A DNA stretch of 9,944 bases from Planctomycetota bacterium (GTDB lineage: Bacteria; Planctomycetota; UBA11346): assembly GCA_013816645.1 (NCBI GenBank), contig JACDEC010000078.1, positions 1 through 9,944 on the forward strand. Reading direction: 5' to 3'. This document shows positions 1 to 7,010 of this stretch, one piece after another (positions within the stretch are counted from its first letter, which is position 1; every line of letters starts with the position of its first letter). The position numbers were made by a program, and so were the translations under genes. The notes beneath the pieces were generated by a model. That model made no database searches. It was not told the DNA's origin and saw only the letters and a list, made by a program, of their open reading frames with translations.

Positions 1-797
1 CGCCGCAGATCGGCGAGGGCCTGGTGGTGGAGCAGGCGCGGATGCGACCCCACCCCAGGTCCGAGCGCCGAGGGCTGAGTGGGTAGGGACTGCTCGGGCA
101 GGGACAAAGCGGGCAGCGCGATGGTCGCATCGCCCGGAAGCGGTCCGCACAGCTGCTCGAGGCGCGCACGGGCGATGGCGAGCGCGGCTTCGCCATCGGC
201 GATCGTCTGGCTGGCGCGCGCATCCTCGATGGTCACCCGCAACTGATCGGTCTGCGGGGATTCGCCCGCTGCGACGCGTCGGGTGACCACGGCGAGGACC
301 TGCACGGTCTGCGCCTTGGCTTCCCGGGCCAGAGCCACGGCACGCCGGCCGATCTCGACGGACAGCGCGGCGGTGCGCACGTCATAGGCGAGATCGAGCA
401 GCGACAGGTCCGCCTGGGCAGCCCATGCCCGTCCAGCGGTGGCTGCAGCGGCGATGCGCCGCGAGCGAAGCCGCGGCGCCGTGAACGGCTGGCTGACCGC
501 GACCCGGCCGATGCTGTCCTCACCCGCGCCGTTGCGCCCCTGCGAGCGACCGGCTTCGACCTCGATGTCGGGATTCTCCCAGGCCCGCGCACCCGCGAGG
601 TCGGCATCAGCCGCGCGCCGATCGGCGTCCAGGACCGCGCGCAGGGGATGGCGCAAGCGCGACGCTGCGACGAGCGCCTCGAGGGACAGTTCGGCAGGTG
701 CCTGCACGACCGGCTCGGCAGCCGGGACGGCCGCGATGAGGAACATGGCCAGGACCAGCGCAGGGCGCTTGCCGACGGGAACATGGAACCACGACAT
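1..797 (-). CDS. TolC/CzcC-like outer-membrane efflux protein (partial, C-terminus beyond window edge)
   Basis: This is the outer-membrane channel component of a tripartite export system, probably of the RND heavy-metal (CzcC/CusC) type. The minus-strand frame opens at ATG 797 and runs without a stop to base 1, giving about 265 codons against roughly 420-480 for the family, so the 3' end is missing. Residues 1-27 look like a signal peptide: a Lys/Arg segment (GKRPA), a hydrophobic core (LVLAMFLIAAVPA), then AEP. Next comes the typical helical start SLEALVAASRLRHPLRAVLDA, then ARAWENPDIEVEAG, matching the 'NPEL' turn of TolC repeats. A second repeat start, SHPRLLHHQALADLR, sits at the window edge. 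AGGGG lies a few bases upstream of the ATG. It follows the small Cys-rich gene after 76 bp on the same strand, so co-transcription is likely. The inner-membrane pump and adaptor genes would be expected beyond base 1. That they are there, and that metal is the substrate, are inferences. Confidence 0.88.
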   Translation of the reverse strand, partial: MSWFHVPVGKRPALVLAMFLIAAVPAAEPVVQAPAELSLEALVAASRLRHPLRAVLDADRRAADADLAGARAWENPDIEVEAGRSQGRNGAGEDSIGRVAVSQPFTAPRLRSRRIAAAATAGRAWAAQADLSLLDLAYDVRTAALSVEIGRRAVALAREAKAQTVQVLAVVTRRVAAGESPQTDQLRVTIEDARASQTIADGEAALAIARARLEQLCGPLPGDATIALPALSLPEQSLPTQPSALGPGVGSHPRLLHHQALADLR

Positions 798-818
798 GGA
801 GAACCCCTGGGGACGGTG

Positions 819-842
819 GCGCCTGCCCAGGTGGGCAGGCGC
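819..842 (-). other. Strong hairpin between the Cys-rich gene and the efflux gene
   Basis: A perfect 10-bp inverted repeat (819-828 pairing with 833-842) encloses a 4-base loop, all in the 76-bp gap between two same-strand genes. On the minus strand no T-run follows the stem, so it does not look like a classical intrinsic terminator. It could be an attenuator or an mRNA-processing or stability element within the operon. Only the base pairing is seen; the role is inferred. Confidence 0.5.
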
Positions 843-873
843 GCGCGCGCAGTGCGCACGCCGTTCCAGGGGT

Positions 874-1329
874 CTAGATGGTCAGTCGGATCGTCGCGAT
901 ATGCGCGAGCGTTCCGCGCGACGGCGGTGGTCGCGCCAAGCAGGCCATCGCTCGCGCGCGTTCAACTGGCGCCAGCGCCGAATCGAACGGGCGGACGAGA
1001 CGGGCGACGGTGCACAACGGATCAGGATGGTTGGGCAGGTCGGGAGCGAGCAGTTCCATCGCTACGAAAACGAAAACGAACTGCTCGCAGGCGCACGCTT
1101 CCTGCGGTGTGGTCGCGGCGCCCTCCAGCGCTTCCGCATCCGCAGCTGCGCACGCCTGATCGTCGCAGGGGCAGGCATCCACCAGGTGCACGGTGCCGAG
1201 GCATGCCTGCGAGGTGCAGATCGCCAAGCCCTGCAGCGGCCGAGCCACGAGGACGGCGAGCAGGGACAGCAGAACGAGCAGGTATCCGAAGCTGCGCACG
1301 AAGCCCATAATCAACGCGGTAGGGATCAT
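874..1329 (-). CDS. Small Cys-rich exported protein upstream of the efflux gene
   Basis: This encodes 151 residues of unknown function. An uncleaved anchor or signal peptide lies at about residues 8-30 (MGFVRSFGYLLVLLSLLAVLVARP). After it come nine Cys, including closely spaced groups around 38-43 (AICTSQAC), 53-60 (ACPCDDQAC) and 79-81 (CAC), which suggests disulfides or metal binding in the periplasm. The C-terminus is hydrophobic and ends LAHIATIRLTI. From memory, short Cys/His-rich proteins with a similar hydrophobic ending precede CzcC/CusC-type genes in PVC-group genomes; this was not checked by a search. The position directly before the TolC-like gene supports a role in metal sensing or scavenging linked to efflux, but that is inference. 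ATG 1329 directly follows an in-frame TGA. ATG 1308, which starts right at the signal peptide, is an alternative start. Neither has a strong ribosome-binding site. Confidence 0.6.
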   Translation of the reverse strand: MIPTALIMGFVRSFGYLLVLLSLLAVLVARPLQGLAICTSQACLGTVHLVDACPCDDQACAAADAEALEGAATTPQEACACEQFVFVFVAMELLAPDLPNHPDPLCTVARLVRPFDSALAPVERARAMACLARPPPSRGTLAHIATIRLTI

Positions 1330-1418
1330 TCAAGCTGCGAGGCAGCCGACACTGCCGAGTGCGCCACCGACCGGCCGAAACGCGGGCCGGCCAACCCTCG
1401 CCGCAGGACCGGTTCCAG

Positions 1419-4400
1419 CTACGTCGGGAACGAGCAGAAGAACGTCGTGCCCTCGCCGAGCTTGGATTCGACCCGGATCCGGCCGCCGTGGTGTTCGACG
1501 ATCTTCTTGCAGGTGGCCAGGCCGATGCCGGCGCCGGCGTACTCGCTCATGGCATTGAGCCGGGTGAAGAGCTGGAAGATCCGCGGATGATCCCCCTCGG
1601 CGATGCCGATGCCGTTGTCGGCGATGGCGAAGGTGGTCTCGGTCTCGGTGGTCACGGCGCTGACGCGGATGACCAGCGGGCGATCCGGGCTGGAGAATTT
1701 CAAGGCGTTGCCGATCAGGTTCTGGAAGAGCTGGGCGAGCTGCTCGGCGTTGGCGTTCACCTTGGGCAGGTCGTCCACCTCGATCGTCGCGGACTTCGTC
1801 TCGATGGTGCGTTTGAGATTGGCCAAGGCGCTGCGCAGCGCCTTGGCGCTGTCGATCGACTCGACCAGGACGTCGTGCTGACCGAGCCGCGAGAAGGCCA
1901 GGATCGCGACGATCATGTCCATCATGCGCTTGGCGGCGCCCGAGACCTGGCTCAGGCACTCCCGGCCGCGCTCGTCGATCGCCTGGCTGTAATTGCGCTG
2001 CATGAGCGAGGCGTACCCGGAGATCATGCGCAGCGGTTCCTGCAGGTCGTGTGACGCGACTGCCGCGAACTGATCGAGCTCGGCGTTGGAACGCAGCAGT
2101 TCGGCGGCGGTGTCCTTGAGCCGCTTGGCCAGGAGACTGCGCTCGGTGATGTCGGCGATGACCAGGACGACCCGGTGCGACTGCGCCGCCCCCGACTCCA
2201 GGCGCCGGGCATTGAGCAGCATGCTGCGCCAACCGATGTCGGCGAATTCGTGGGTCACCTCGAAATCATCGAAGGCCGAGTTACTGGGCAGGACGTCCTC
2301 AAGCAGGCGGCGCAGGGCGGGGATATTCCACTGGCCGTTGCCGAGCTGATAGACCAGACGGCCGCGGGTCTCGGCGAGCGAGACCTTGAAGTCGGTGAGG
2401 AAGGCCTGGTTGGCGAGCACCACGCGGAGGTCGCCGTCGAGCACCAGCAGCGGGTAGCGCATGGTCTCGACGATCGCGCCGGTCAGACGACCCTGCTCCG
2501 CGAGTTCTCCGGCGGCCGCGCCGAGATCGCTATTGGCCCTCCGCAATTCCTCGTTGAGGGTGGTCAACTCCTCATTGGTCGACTCGATCTCCTCCTTGGT
2601 GGTCTGCAGCTCCTCGTTGGTGCTCTGGAACTCCTCGCTGGTCGACGAAGCTTCCTCCTGGGCCACCTTGAGCTGGTCGGCCTGGGCGCCGTTCTGCTCG
2701 ATCAGCGCATGGATGTAGTCGGTCGCCGCAGCCAGTTCGTAGCGTAGCTGCGTGAGTTCGTTGGGCTCGGCCGACGGGGCCCGATCGCTGGGGCCGGGCC
2801 GCGCGAGCGGGGAAGCACTGGCCGCGCCCGGTCCGGTTCCTGGCAGCTCCTCGAAGAGGATGAGGAAGGTATCGGCGGGGTTGGGCGGGATGCGGACCGG
2901 GACAACCTCGAAGGCGATGTCGCGGAAGGCATTCTCGCGGCGATGCGCGACGCGCGGGCAGCGCACGGGGATGTTGCGCTCGGTGGCCTCGACGATGGCC
3001 CTGCGCAAGGCTTCGCCCACCGCGAACGGCACCATGGTGAGCAGGTTCAGGCTGGCATCGCCGGCGGCCGGCTCAAGGAAGGGGGCGGTGCGGCCACGGT
3101 ACTGGATCACGTCCAGCGCGGCGTTGACCAGCACCCCCGGGGGCGAGAAGCGCCCGAGCACGATGCGATCCGCGGCCCGCTGCATGTCGGAGTCGGTCGG
3201 CGGCGGCAATGCTGGGGGGCGGGGCATGCGTGCGGGTACCTGGCGGATGCGCGCGGGTGGCGGGGAGCTGTGAGCGGGCGCCGAGATCCTGCGGAAGATG
3301 CAGTGGCGCTCATCCACGGTTTCAAACAGATGCGCGAAGCGGCCGACGGTTTCGGAAGAGCCCAGCATCAGGAAACCGCCAGGCTTCAAGGCGAAATGGA
3401 TGGTCGGCAGGACCTTGCGCTGGAGCTGCGGCCCGAGGTAGATCAGCACGTTGCGGCAGCTGATCAGATCCATGCGCCCGAAGGGGATCTCACTGGTGAT
3501 GTCGTGCTTGGCGAAAACGCAGAGATCACGCACGGCCTTGGCGATGCGGTAGCCGGCGCCGGCCTTGGTGAAGTAGCGCTGCAGACGATCGGGCGGGACA
3601 TCGACCGCGATGCTCTCGGGAAACCAACCCGCGCGCGCCTTGGCCAACGACCAATCCGAGATGTCGGTGGCGAAGACCTGGATGGCCGGCTGGCGGGCCG
3701 CATCCTTCAGGTGCTCGAGCAGCTCGATGGCCAGCGTGTACGGTTCCTGACCAGTGGCGCAGCCGATCACCCAGATGCGGATCGGCCCAGCGGCTTCGCG
3801 ATGCTCGAGCAGCTGCGGGAAGATCGTCGAGGCCACCGCCTGGAAGGCCGCACGGTCCCGGTAGAAGCTGGTCACCCCGATCAGGATGTCCTTGAGCAGC
3901 GCCGCGGCCTCCTCGACATGGGCTTCGAGGTGATCCGCGTAGGACCCGAGCGAGGTCAGCGAGTGCATGAGCATACGCCGGGCGATGCGGCGCGAGATCG
4001 TGGTCGGCCGGTAGTGGGTGAAATCGGTGCCAGAAGCGCTTCCCAGGGCGGCGATGATCCGCGCGTAGGCCGCGGGATCCCTGGCATCGGCCGGCGGATC
4101 GGCGACCGCATCCTGGTTGATATCGTGGTTGGCCTCAGCGTAGCCCGACGGCGCGGGAAAGCCGTGGCAGTGGATCTTGCCCATCGCGCGGGCGATCTCG
4201 CCCGCGGACAGGATGAAATCGACGCAACCATGCGCGATGGCGTTGAGCGGCATGGCCCCGTGCTCCGCCGAATCGTCGTGGGCGTAGGTGATGCCGCCGG
4301 CGGCCTTGATGGCGGCGAGCCCCATTGCGCCGTCGGTGCCGGTGCCCGAGAGGACGACCCCGATGGCACGCCCCGGACGGTCCTTGGCCAGCGAGCGCAG

Positions 4401-4838
4401 GAACTCGTCGATGGAATAATGGGGCTGGGTGCTGCCATCGCGCGGAGCGACGCGCAGGACGCCGCTGACGATGGTCAGGCTGGTGTTGGGAGCGATGACG
4501 TAGACGCAGTCGACGAGGACGGCGAGGCCGTCCTGAGCTTGGACGATGGCATGACGAGTCGTGGGCTTGAGCAAGGCGACCAGTTGGCTCGGGTAGGTCG
4601 GCGACAAATGCTGGATCAGGACGTAGGCCATGCCGGTTTCATCGGGAAGCTCCTTGAGGAACTCGCTCAAGGCATTGAGGCCGCCCGCCGACGATCCGAC
4701 CCCGACCACCGGGAATGGCTGGGCGTCGGGATTCTGGGCGATGTCGGGATCGCTGGCGGGTGCCCGCTCGTCGGGTCCCGCTGCCGCTGATGGGTTGGCA
4801 GCGGCGGGCAGGTTGTCGGGTGAGGTGGGCGCGATCAT
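1419..4838 (-). CDS. CheB-CheR-PAS-histidine kinase fusion protein
   Basis: This is a 1139-residue soluble signalling protein with no membrane segment seen. A CheB methylesterase-like domain spans about 42-222; its Ser50 (GVGSSAGG), His77 (IQHLSP) and Asp169 (SGTGTDG) match the catalytic triad. A CheR methyltransferase-like domain spans about 255-517, with GVTSFYRD at 321-328, the SAM loop GCATGQEPY at 359-367, FATDIS at 389-394 and DLISCRNVLIYL at 457-468. A degenerate PAS-like segment covers about 555-665. A coiled coil of repeated S/T-N-E-E-L units covers about 695-770. A PAS domain spans about 785-900. HisKA has the phospho-acceptor His930 in VASHDLQEPLR, and HATPase_c shows N1040/N1044, DNGIGIA at 1074-1080, GAGIGLAT at 1102-1109 and GEGTTFFCSFP near the end. 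The CheB part lacks the receiver of classical CheB and there is no C-terminal receiver, so phosphate must go to a separate regulator. No chemoreceptor, CheA or CheW gene is in view, which points to a two-component role rather than classical chemotaxis. The start at 4838 has only a weak ribosome-binding site. Confidence 0.96.
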   Translation of the reverse strand: MIAPTSPDNLPAAANPSAAAGPDERAPASDPDIAQNPDAQPFPVVGVGSSAGGLNALSEFLKELPDETGMAYVLIQHLSPTYPSQLVALLKPTTRHAIVQAQDGLAVLVDCVYVIAPNTSLTIVSGVLRVAPRDGSTQPHYSIDEFLRSLAKDRPGRAIGVVLSGTGTDGAMGLAAIKAAGGITYAHDDSAEHGAMPLNAIAHGCVDFILSAGEIARAMGKIHCHGFPAPSGYAEANHDINQDAVADPPADARDPAAYARIIAALGSASGTDFTHYRPTTISRRIARRMLMHSLTSLGSYADHLEAHVEEAAALLKDILIGVTSFYRDRAAFQAVASTIFPQLLEHREAAGPIRIWVIGCATGQEPYTLAIELLEHLKDAARQPAIQVFATDISDWSLAKARAGWFPESIAVDVPPDRLQRYFTKAGAGYRIAKAVRDLCVFAKHDITSEIPFGRMDLISCRNVLIYLGPQLQRKVLPTIHFALKPGGFLMLGSSETVGRFAHLFETVDERHCIFRRISAPAHSSPPPARIRQVPARMPRPPALPPPTDSDMQRAADRIVLGRFSPPGVLVNAALDVIQYRGRTAPFLEPAAGDASLNLLTMVPFAVGEALRRAIVEATERNIPVRCPRVAHRRENAFRDIAFEVVPVRIPPNPADTFLILFEELPGTGPGAASASPLARPGPSDRAPSAEPNELTQLRYELAAATDYIHALIEQNGAQADQLKVAQEEASSTSEEFQSTNEELQTTKEEIESTNEELTTLNEELRRANSDLGAAAGELAEQGRLTGAIVETMRYPLLVLDGDLRVVLANQAFLTDFKVSLAETRGRLVYQLGNGQWNIPALRRLLEDVLPSNSAFDDFEVTHEFADIGWRSMLLNARRLESGAAQSHRVVLVIADITERSLLAKRLKDTAAELLRSNAELDQFAAVASHDLQEPLRMISGYASLMQRNYSQAIDERGRECLSQVSGAAKRMMDMIVAILAFSRLGQHDVLVESIDSAKALRSALANLKRTIETKSATIEVDDLPKVNANAEQLAQLFQNLIGNALKFSSPDRPLVIRVSAVTTETETTFAIADNGIGIAEGDHPRIFQLFTRLNAMSEYAGAGIGLATCKKIVEHHGGRIRVESKLGEGTTFFCSFPT

Positions 4839-5030
4839 TGGTGCATCCGGTGACGAGCCTGGGAAAGGCGACCCGGTGGTCGCGGTGTCGGCAGAAGGCG
4901 ATTACCCGCAAAATCCCAGAACCGAAAGGGTGTGACGCGTTGCGCGAATCCGGCAAGCGTCAGGTGGCCTACCCCAGTCAGTGCCTGCCAGGCGCGGGGC
5001 CGCCGGCGCGGTCGGCGACCGGCGGACAGC
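4839..5030 (-). other. Intergenic region upstream of the kinase gene
   Basis: These 192 bases separate the desaturase stop from the kinase start on the same strand. A GC-rich imperfect hairpin (about 5004-5030, arms CCGCCGG/CCGGCGG) lies just after the desaturase stop but has no T-run, so it is at best a weak terminator. An AT-richer stretch around 4900-4930 is a plausible place for the kinase promoter, but I could not define -35/-10 boxes with confidence. I see no open coding potential of note. Confidence 0.3.
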
Positions 5031-6014
5031 TCAGTGGCGCGAATAGCGGTGCTCAGTGGCGACGCGCGTGTCGAGCCGATCAGCCGCACGCGTGATGCTC
5101 CGGCCCGGCCTGGCTTCGGCCAGGATACGCTCGGGCACGGGCCGCAGATCGCGCACCACCCGCAGCGCGGCCAGGGCGCGCAAGGCGTAGAAGGTGAGAT
5201 CGACCTGGTACCAGCGGAAGCCCTGGCGCGCGGCGGCGGGATAGCGGTGGTGGTTGTTGTGCCAGCCTTCGCCGAGGGTGATCAGGGCGAGCAGGCTGTT
5301 GTTGCGGCTGTCGTCCGGCGTGCGGTACGGACGCGAACCCCAGCGATGGGCCAGGCTGTTGATGGTGTAGGTCGCGTTGGCCAACGCGGTGGTCGAGAGG
5401 AAGAACCCCCACACCAGCATCTGCGGGCCATCGGTGCCGACGCCGAGCTGCTGCAAGCTGACGCCGAGCGCGAAACAGGCGACGGCGAGCAGCACCGGCA
5501 TCAGCAGGTGGTGGCGATCCAGCCAGCGCAGCTCGGGGAACGCGGCGAAGTCCTGGACCAGCGAGCGATCGGCCTGGCCGTGCACCGAGGACAGGAACCA
5601 GCCGAAGTGGCTGCGCCACAGGCCGTGCTGCACCGGCGAGTGCACGTCCTCGGGGCGATCGCTGAAGCGGTGATGGTGCCGGTGGTGGGCAGCCCACCAC
5701 AGCGGACCCTTCTGCATGCAGGTGCAACCGATCACGGCGAACACCGTCTGCCAAAAGCGATTAGTGCGGTAGGCGCGGTGGGAGAAGTAGCGGTGATAGA
5801 TGCCGGTGATCGCGAACATGCGCACCAGGTACAGCGCCCCGGCGACGCCGACCGCGACCGGGCTCCAGCCCACCCAGGCGATCGCGGCTAGGGCCGCGAT
5901 CTGGAAGAAAATAAAGAAGCCGACGCGCGCCTGATCGCGAAACGGCGTCGCGATTGGCGCCATCGGCACGGGGTCCGGCAGGTTCGGCTCAGCGGATCGA
6001 GCGACGTGGTCCAT
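5031..6014 (-). CDS. Membrane fatty-acid (acyl-CoA) desaturase
   Basis: This inner-membrane di-iron enzyme introduces a cis double bond into a fatty acyl chain, most likely delta-9 on acyl-CoA or acyl lipid, using O2 and electrons from a carrier. All three His boxes of the stearoyl-CoA desaturase family are present: HRYFSH (HxxxxH), HHRHHH (HxxHH) and EGWHNNHHRYP (HxxHH), plus the conserved NSLAHRWGSRPY. Hydrophobic segments flank the boxes (near GFFIFFQIAALAAIAWVGW, residues 32-50, and LLMPVLLAVACFALGV). The 327-residue length suits the bacterial family. I chose ATG 6014. The frame can extend nine codons to a GTG at 6041, but those codons (CRCADNRI) look unlike protein. No electron-transfer partner is fused or adjacent. 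A role in adjusting membrane fluidity is family knowledge; no regulator is coupled to it here. Confidence 0.94.
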   Translation of the reverse strand: MDHVARSAEPNLPDPVPMAPIATPFRDQARVGFFIFFQIAALAAIAWVGWSPVAVGVAGALYLVRMFAITGIYHRYFSHRAYRTNRFWQTVFAVIGCTCMQKGPLWWAAHHRHHHRFSDRPEDVHSPVQHGLWRSHFGWFLSSVHGQADRSLVQDFAAFPELRWLDRHHLLMPVLLAVACFALGVSLQQLGVGTDGPQMLVWGFFLSTTALANATYTINSLAHRWGSRPYRTPDDSRNNSLLALITLGEGWHNNHHRYPAAARQGFRWYQVDLTFYALRALAALRVVRDLRPVPERILAEARPGRSITRAADRLDTRVATEHRYSRH

Positions 6015-6047
6015 GATACGATTGTCCGCGCATCGGCACACGCCTGC

Positions 6048-6058
6048 GGTGATTCACC
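6048..6058. promoter_or_regulatory. Perfect 11-bp palindrome upstream of the desaturase
   Basis: GGTGATTCACC is a perfect palindrome around a central base, lying about 35-45 bases upstream of the desaturase ATG. Fatty-acid desaturase genes are often controlled by repressors that bind short palindromes in this position, so it is a candidate operator. It is short enough to occur by chance. Confidence 0.25.
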
Positions 6059-6203
6059 ACTGTGTATGCTGGCGCATTGCCTGGCATGCGCAGCCTAGCG
6101 ACGCTTTGCCTCCGAGATCAGTGTACCCCTGCCATGGCGCACCAGGCCGCTGCTTCGTCAGGCGCTGTACGGCGCGCACCAAGGCTTGCAGCACGGAGGC
6201 TGC
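6059..6203. other. Non-coding stretch between the desaturase and the first dehydrogenase remnant
   Basis: This stretch lies between the divergent desaturase and the plus-strand duplicated region. It has several short open frames but none with a recognisable family, ribosome-binding site or consistent coding pattern. It may hold further decayed sequence from the 5' part of the dehydrogenase remnant, because a frame reads through into it, but I could not align it convincingly to the better-preserved copy. Confidence 0.4.
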
Positions 6204-6318
6204 CCCAACATGCAGGCACAGACACGCGTGCTCACCGGCGATGCGCTCGCCGCGATCGCCACCAGCCCTGAGCACCTCGATGCCTGCCCACGGCGACGTC
6301 CATTGCCCGCATGCGCTA
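6204..6318 (+). pseudogene. Decayed 3' remnant of a D-lactate dehydrogenase-like gene (copy A)
   Basis: This stretch aligns by eye with 7161-7282 in the better-preserved copy B. In the frame used by copy B it reads PNMQAQTRVLTGDALAAIAT, then PEHLDACPRR; copy B reads PNVLVTGHQGFLTREALAGIAST and then ANLDAFARG. The alignment needs a two-codon loss near the start, another codon loss and later one-base shifts, so it is a decayed copy. At the DNA level the stretch from CTCGATGCC to ATGCGCT keeps close base-by-base similarity to copy B. It sits before the first response regulator as copy B sits before the second, with similar spacing (963 versus 973 bases of offset), so it belongs to one tandem duplication. 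It encodes no working enzyme. Confidence 0.55.
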
Positions 6319-6397
6319 CGTCGTCAAGTAAAGAGTCCAATCGCTTCGCTTTTTCCACTCCGAGACAAAAACGTGATGAGACCATGGGAACCCGGCC

Positions 6398-6430
6398 TTG
6401 CAGGGACCGCTCTGGTGCCACGGTCCCTCA
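6398..6430 (+). promoter_or_regulatory. Leader with hairpin abutting the start of response regulator 1
   Basis: The 33 bases before ATG 6431 match the 33 bases before ATG 7404 at 25 positions with no gap. In copy 1 they contain a perfect 8-bp inverted repeat (6402-6409 pairing with 6421-6428, 11-base loop) ending two bases before the ATG. Copy 2 keeps six of these eight pairs. No ribosome-binding site is visible between hairpin and ATG. A TTG at 6398 (7371 in copy 2) is in frame, preceded by GGGAA (GGGGA in copy 2) at suitable spacing, so translation may start 11 codons upstream, or the hairpin may control initiation. Confidence 0.45.
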
Positions 6431-6970
6431 ATGACCACCCCTGCCCAGCGTCACCTGCCCACCATCGTGTATGTCGAAGACAACGCGGGTGAGGCCGGCC
6501 TGTTCAAGGAGGCGTTGCGCGATGGGGACCACGCCGTCGAGTTGCTGGTATTCGCCACAGGCGATCAGGCTCTCGCCTATTTCCGCGCTTGGGAGAACCC
6601 GAGTGAACTGCCGCTGCCGTACTGCATCCTCCTCGATTCCCAACTGCCCGTGGTCGCTGGTTCGCAGCTCCTGCGCTTCATCCGTGGCTCGCGCGTGTTC
6701 GACGCCACACCGGTCTACATCTTCGCCCCGGAGACCGATTACCGGGACCTGATCCAGGCCGGCATCGTTTCCATCGAGAGCTTCATCACCAAGTCCCGCG
6801 ACTGGGATGGCTTCGTCCAACTCGCCGACTTGCTCATGCGCAGCGTCAGTGCCCAGCAGGACGCCACGCCGGCGTGCGCGACGGATTCCAAACCCGAAGT
6901 TCACGCGGAAGGAGCGCTCCGTCGCCAGGACACCGCCGCGCAACGCGCGCATCCGAGCATGCGGAGATAG
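6431..6970 (+). CDS. Single-domain response regulator 1 (receiver with non-canonical switch residue)
   Basis: This 179-residue CheY/Rcp1-like receiver is a soluble phosphate acceptor for a histidine kinase. Seen are the acidic pair Glu16-Asp17 (IVYVEDN), phospho-acceptor Asp69 (CILLDSQLPVVAG) and Lys121 (SFITKS). At +30 from the Asp, where receivers carry Thr/Ser, there is Ala99 (VYIFAPET), and the Lys is followed by Ser rather than the usual Pro. Residues about 140-179 form a hydrophilic tail. By hand count it is 66% identical (114/173) to the product of 7404-7967, with no gaps, so the genes are tandem paralogs. The tail part 151-173 is 19/23 identical. The last six residues diverge where the 12-bp repeat begins. 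ATG 6431 is the conservative start; TTG 6398 is possible. With no DNA-binding output domain it probably acts by protein contact. The partner kinase is unknown. Confidence 0.9.
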   Translation: MTTPAQRHLPTIVYVEDNAGEAGLFKEALRDGDHAVELLVFATGDQALAYFRAWENPSELPLPYCILLDSQLPVVAGSQLLRFIRGSRVFDATPVYIFAPETDYRDLIQAGIVSIESFITKSRDWDGFVQLADLLMRSVSAQQDATPACATDSKPEVHAEGALRRQDTAAQRAHPSMRR

Positions 6971-7006
6971 TCCGACGCATAGTCCGACGCATAGTCCGAC
7001 GCATAG
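6967..7006 (+). repeat. 12-bp perfect tandem repeat (3.3 copies) at the stop of response regulator 1
   Basis: The unit ATAGTCCGACGC is repeated perfectly at 6967-6978, 6979-6990 and 6991-7002, followed by a partial ATAG to 7006. Because the period is a multiple of three, the stop codon of response regulator 1 (TAG 6968-6970) recurs in the same frame at 6980, 6992 and 7004. The repeat lies exactly at the junction between the regulator gene and the truncated dehydrogenase fragment, so it probably arose by slippage or marks the recombination point. Confidence 0.93.
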
Positions 7007-7010
7007 GTAG

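Noticed and set aside
1371..1390. Inverted repeat CCGGCC/GGCCGG as a terminator after the kinase gene
   Set aside because: Only six pairs with an eight-base loop and no T-run on the minus strand; such repeats are frequent in GC-rich DNA.
439..1590. Long plus-strand open frame (383 codons) across the efflux and Cys-rich genes
   Set aside because: It is an Arg/Ala-rich shadow typical of GC-rich DNA, overlaps two minus-strand genes with recognisable families, and has no family motif.
2943..4790. 615-codon plus-strand open frame opposite the large kinase gene
   Set aside because: It is antisense to the CheB/CheR coding region, whose catalytic motifs are all in the minus frame. The plus translation is low-complexity G/R/D-rich without motifs.
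4932..5891. 319-codon plus-strand open frame opposite the desaturase
   Set aside because: The minus strand carries all three desaturase His boxes. The plus frame has no recognisable domain.
6013..6492. 159-codon plus-strand frame running into response regulator 1
   Set aside because: It is in a different frame from the receiver, Arg/His/Cys-rich, without motif or ribosome-binding site, and crosses the decayed dehydrogenase remnant.
6967..7006. The 12-bp tandem repeat as a CRISPR array or origin iterons
   Set aside because: The units are adjacent with no spacers, only about three copies, and there is no cas, rep or DnaA-box context.
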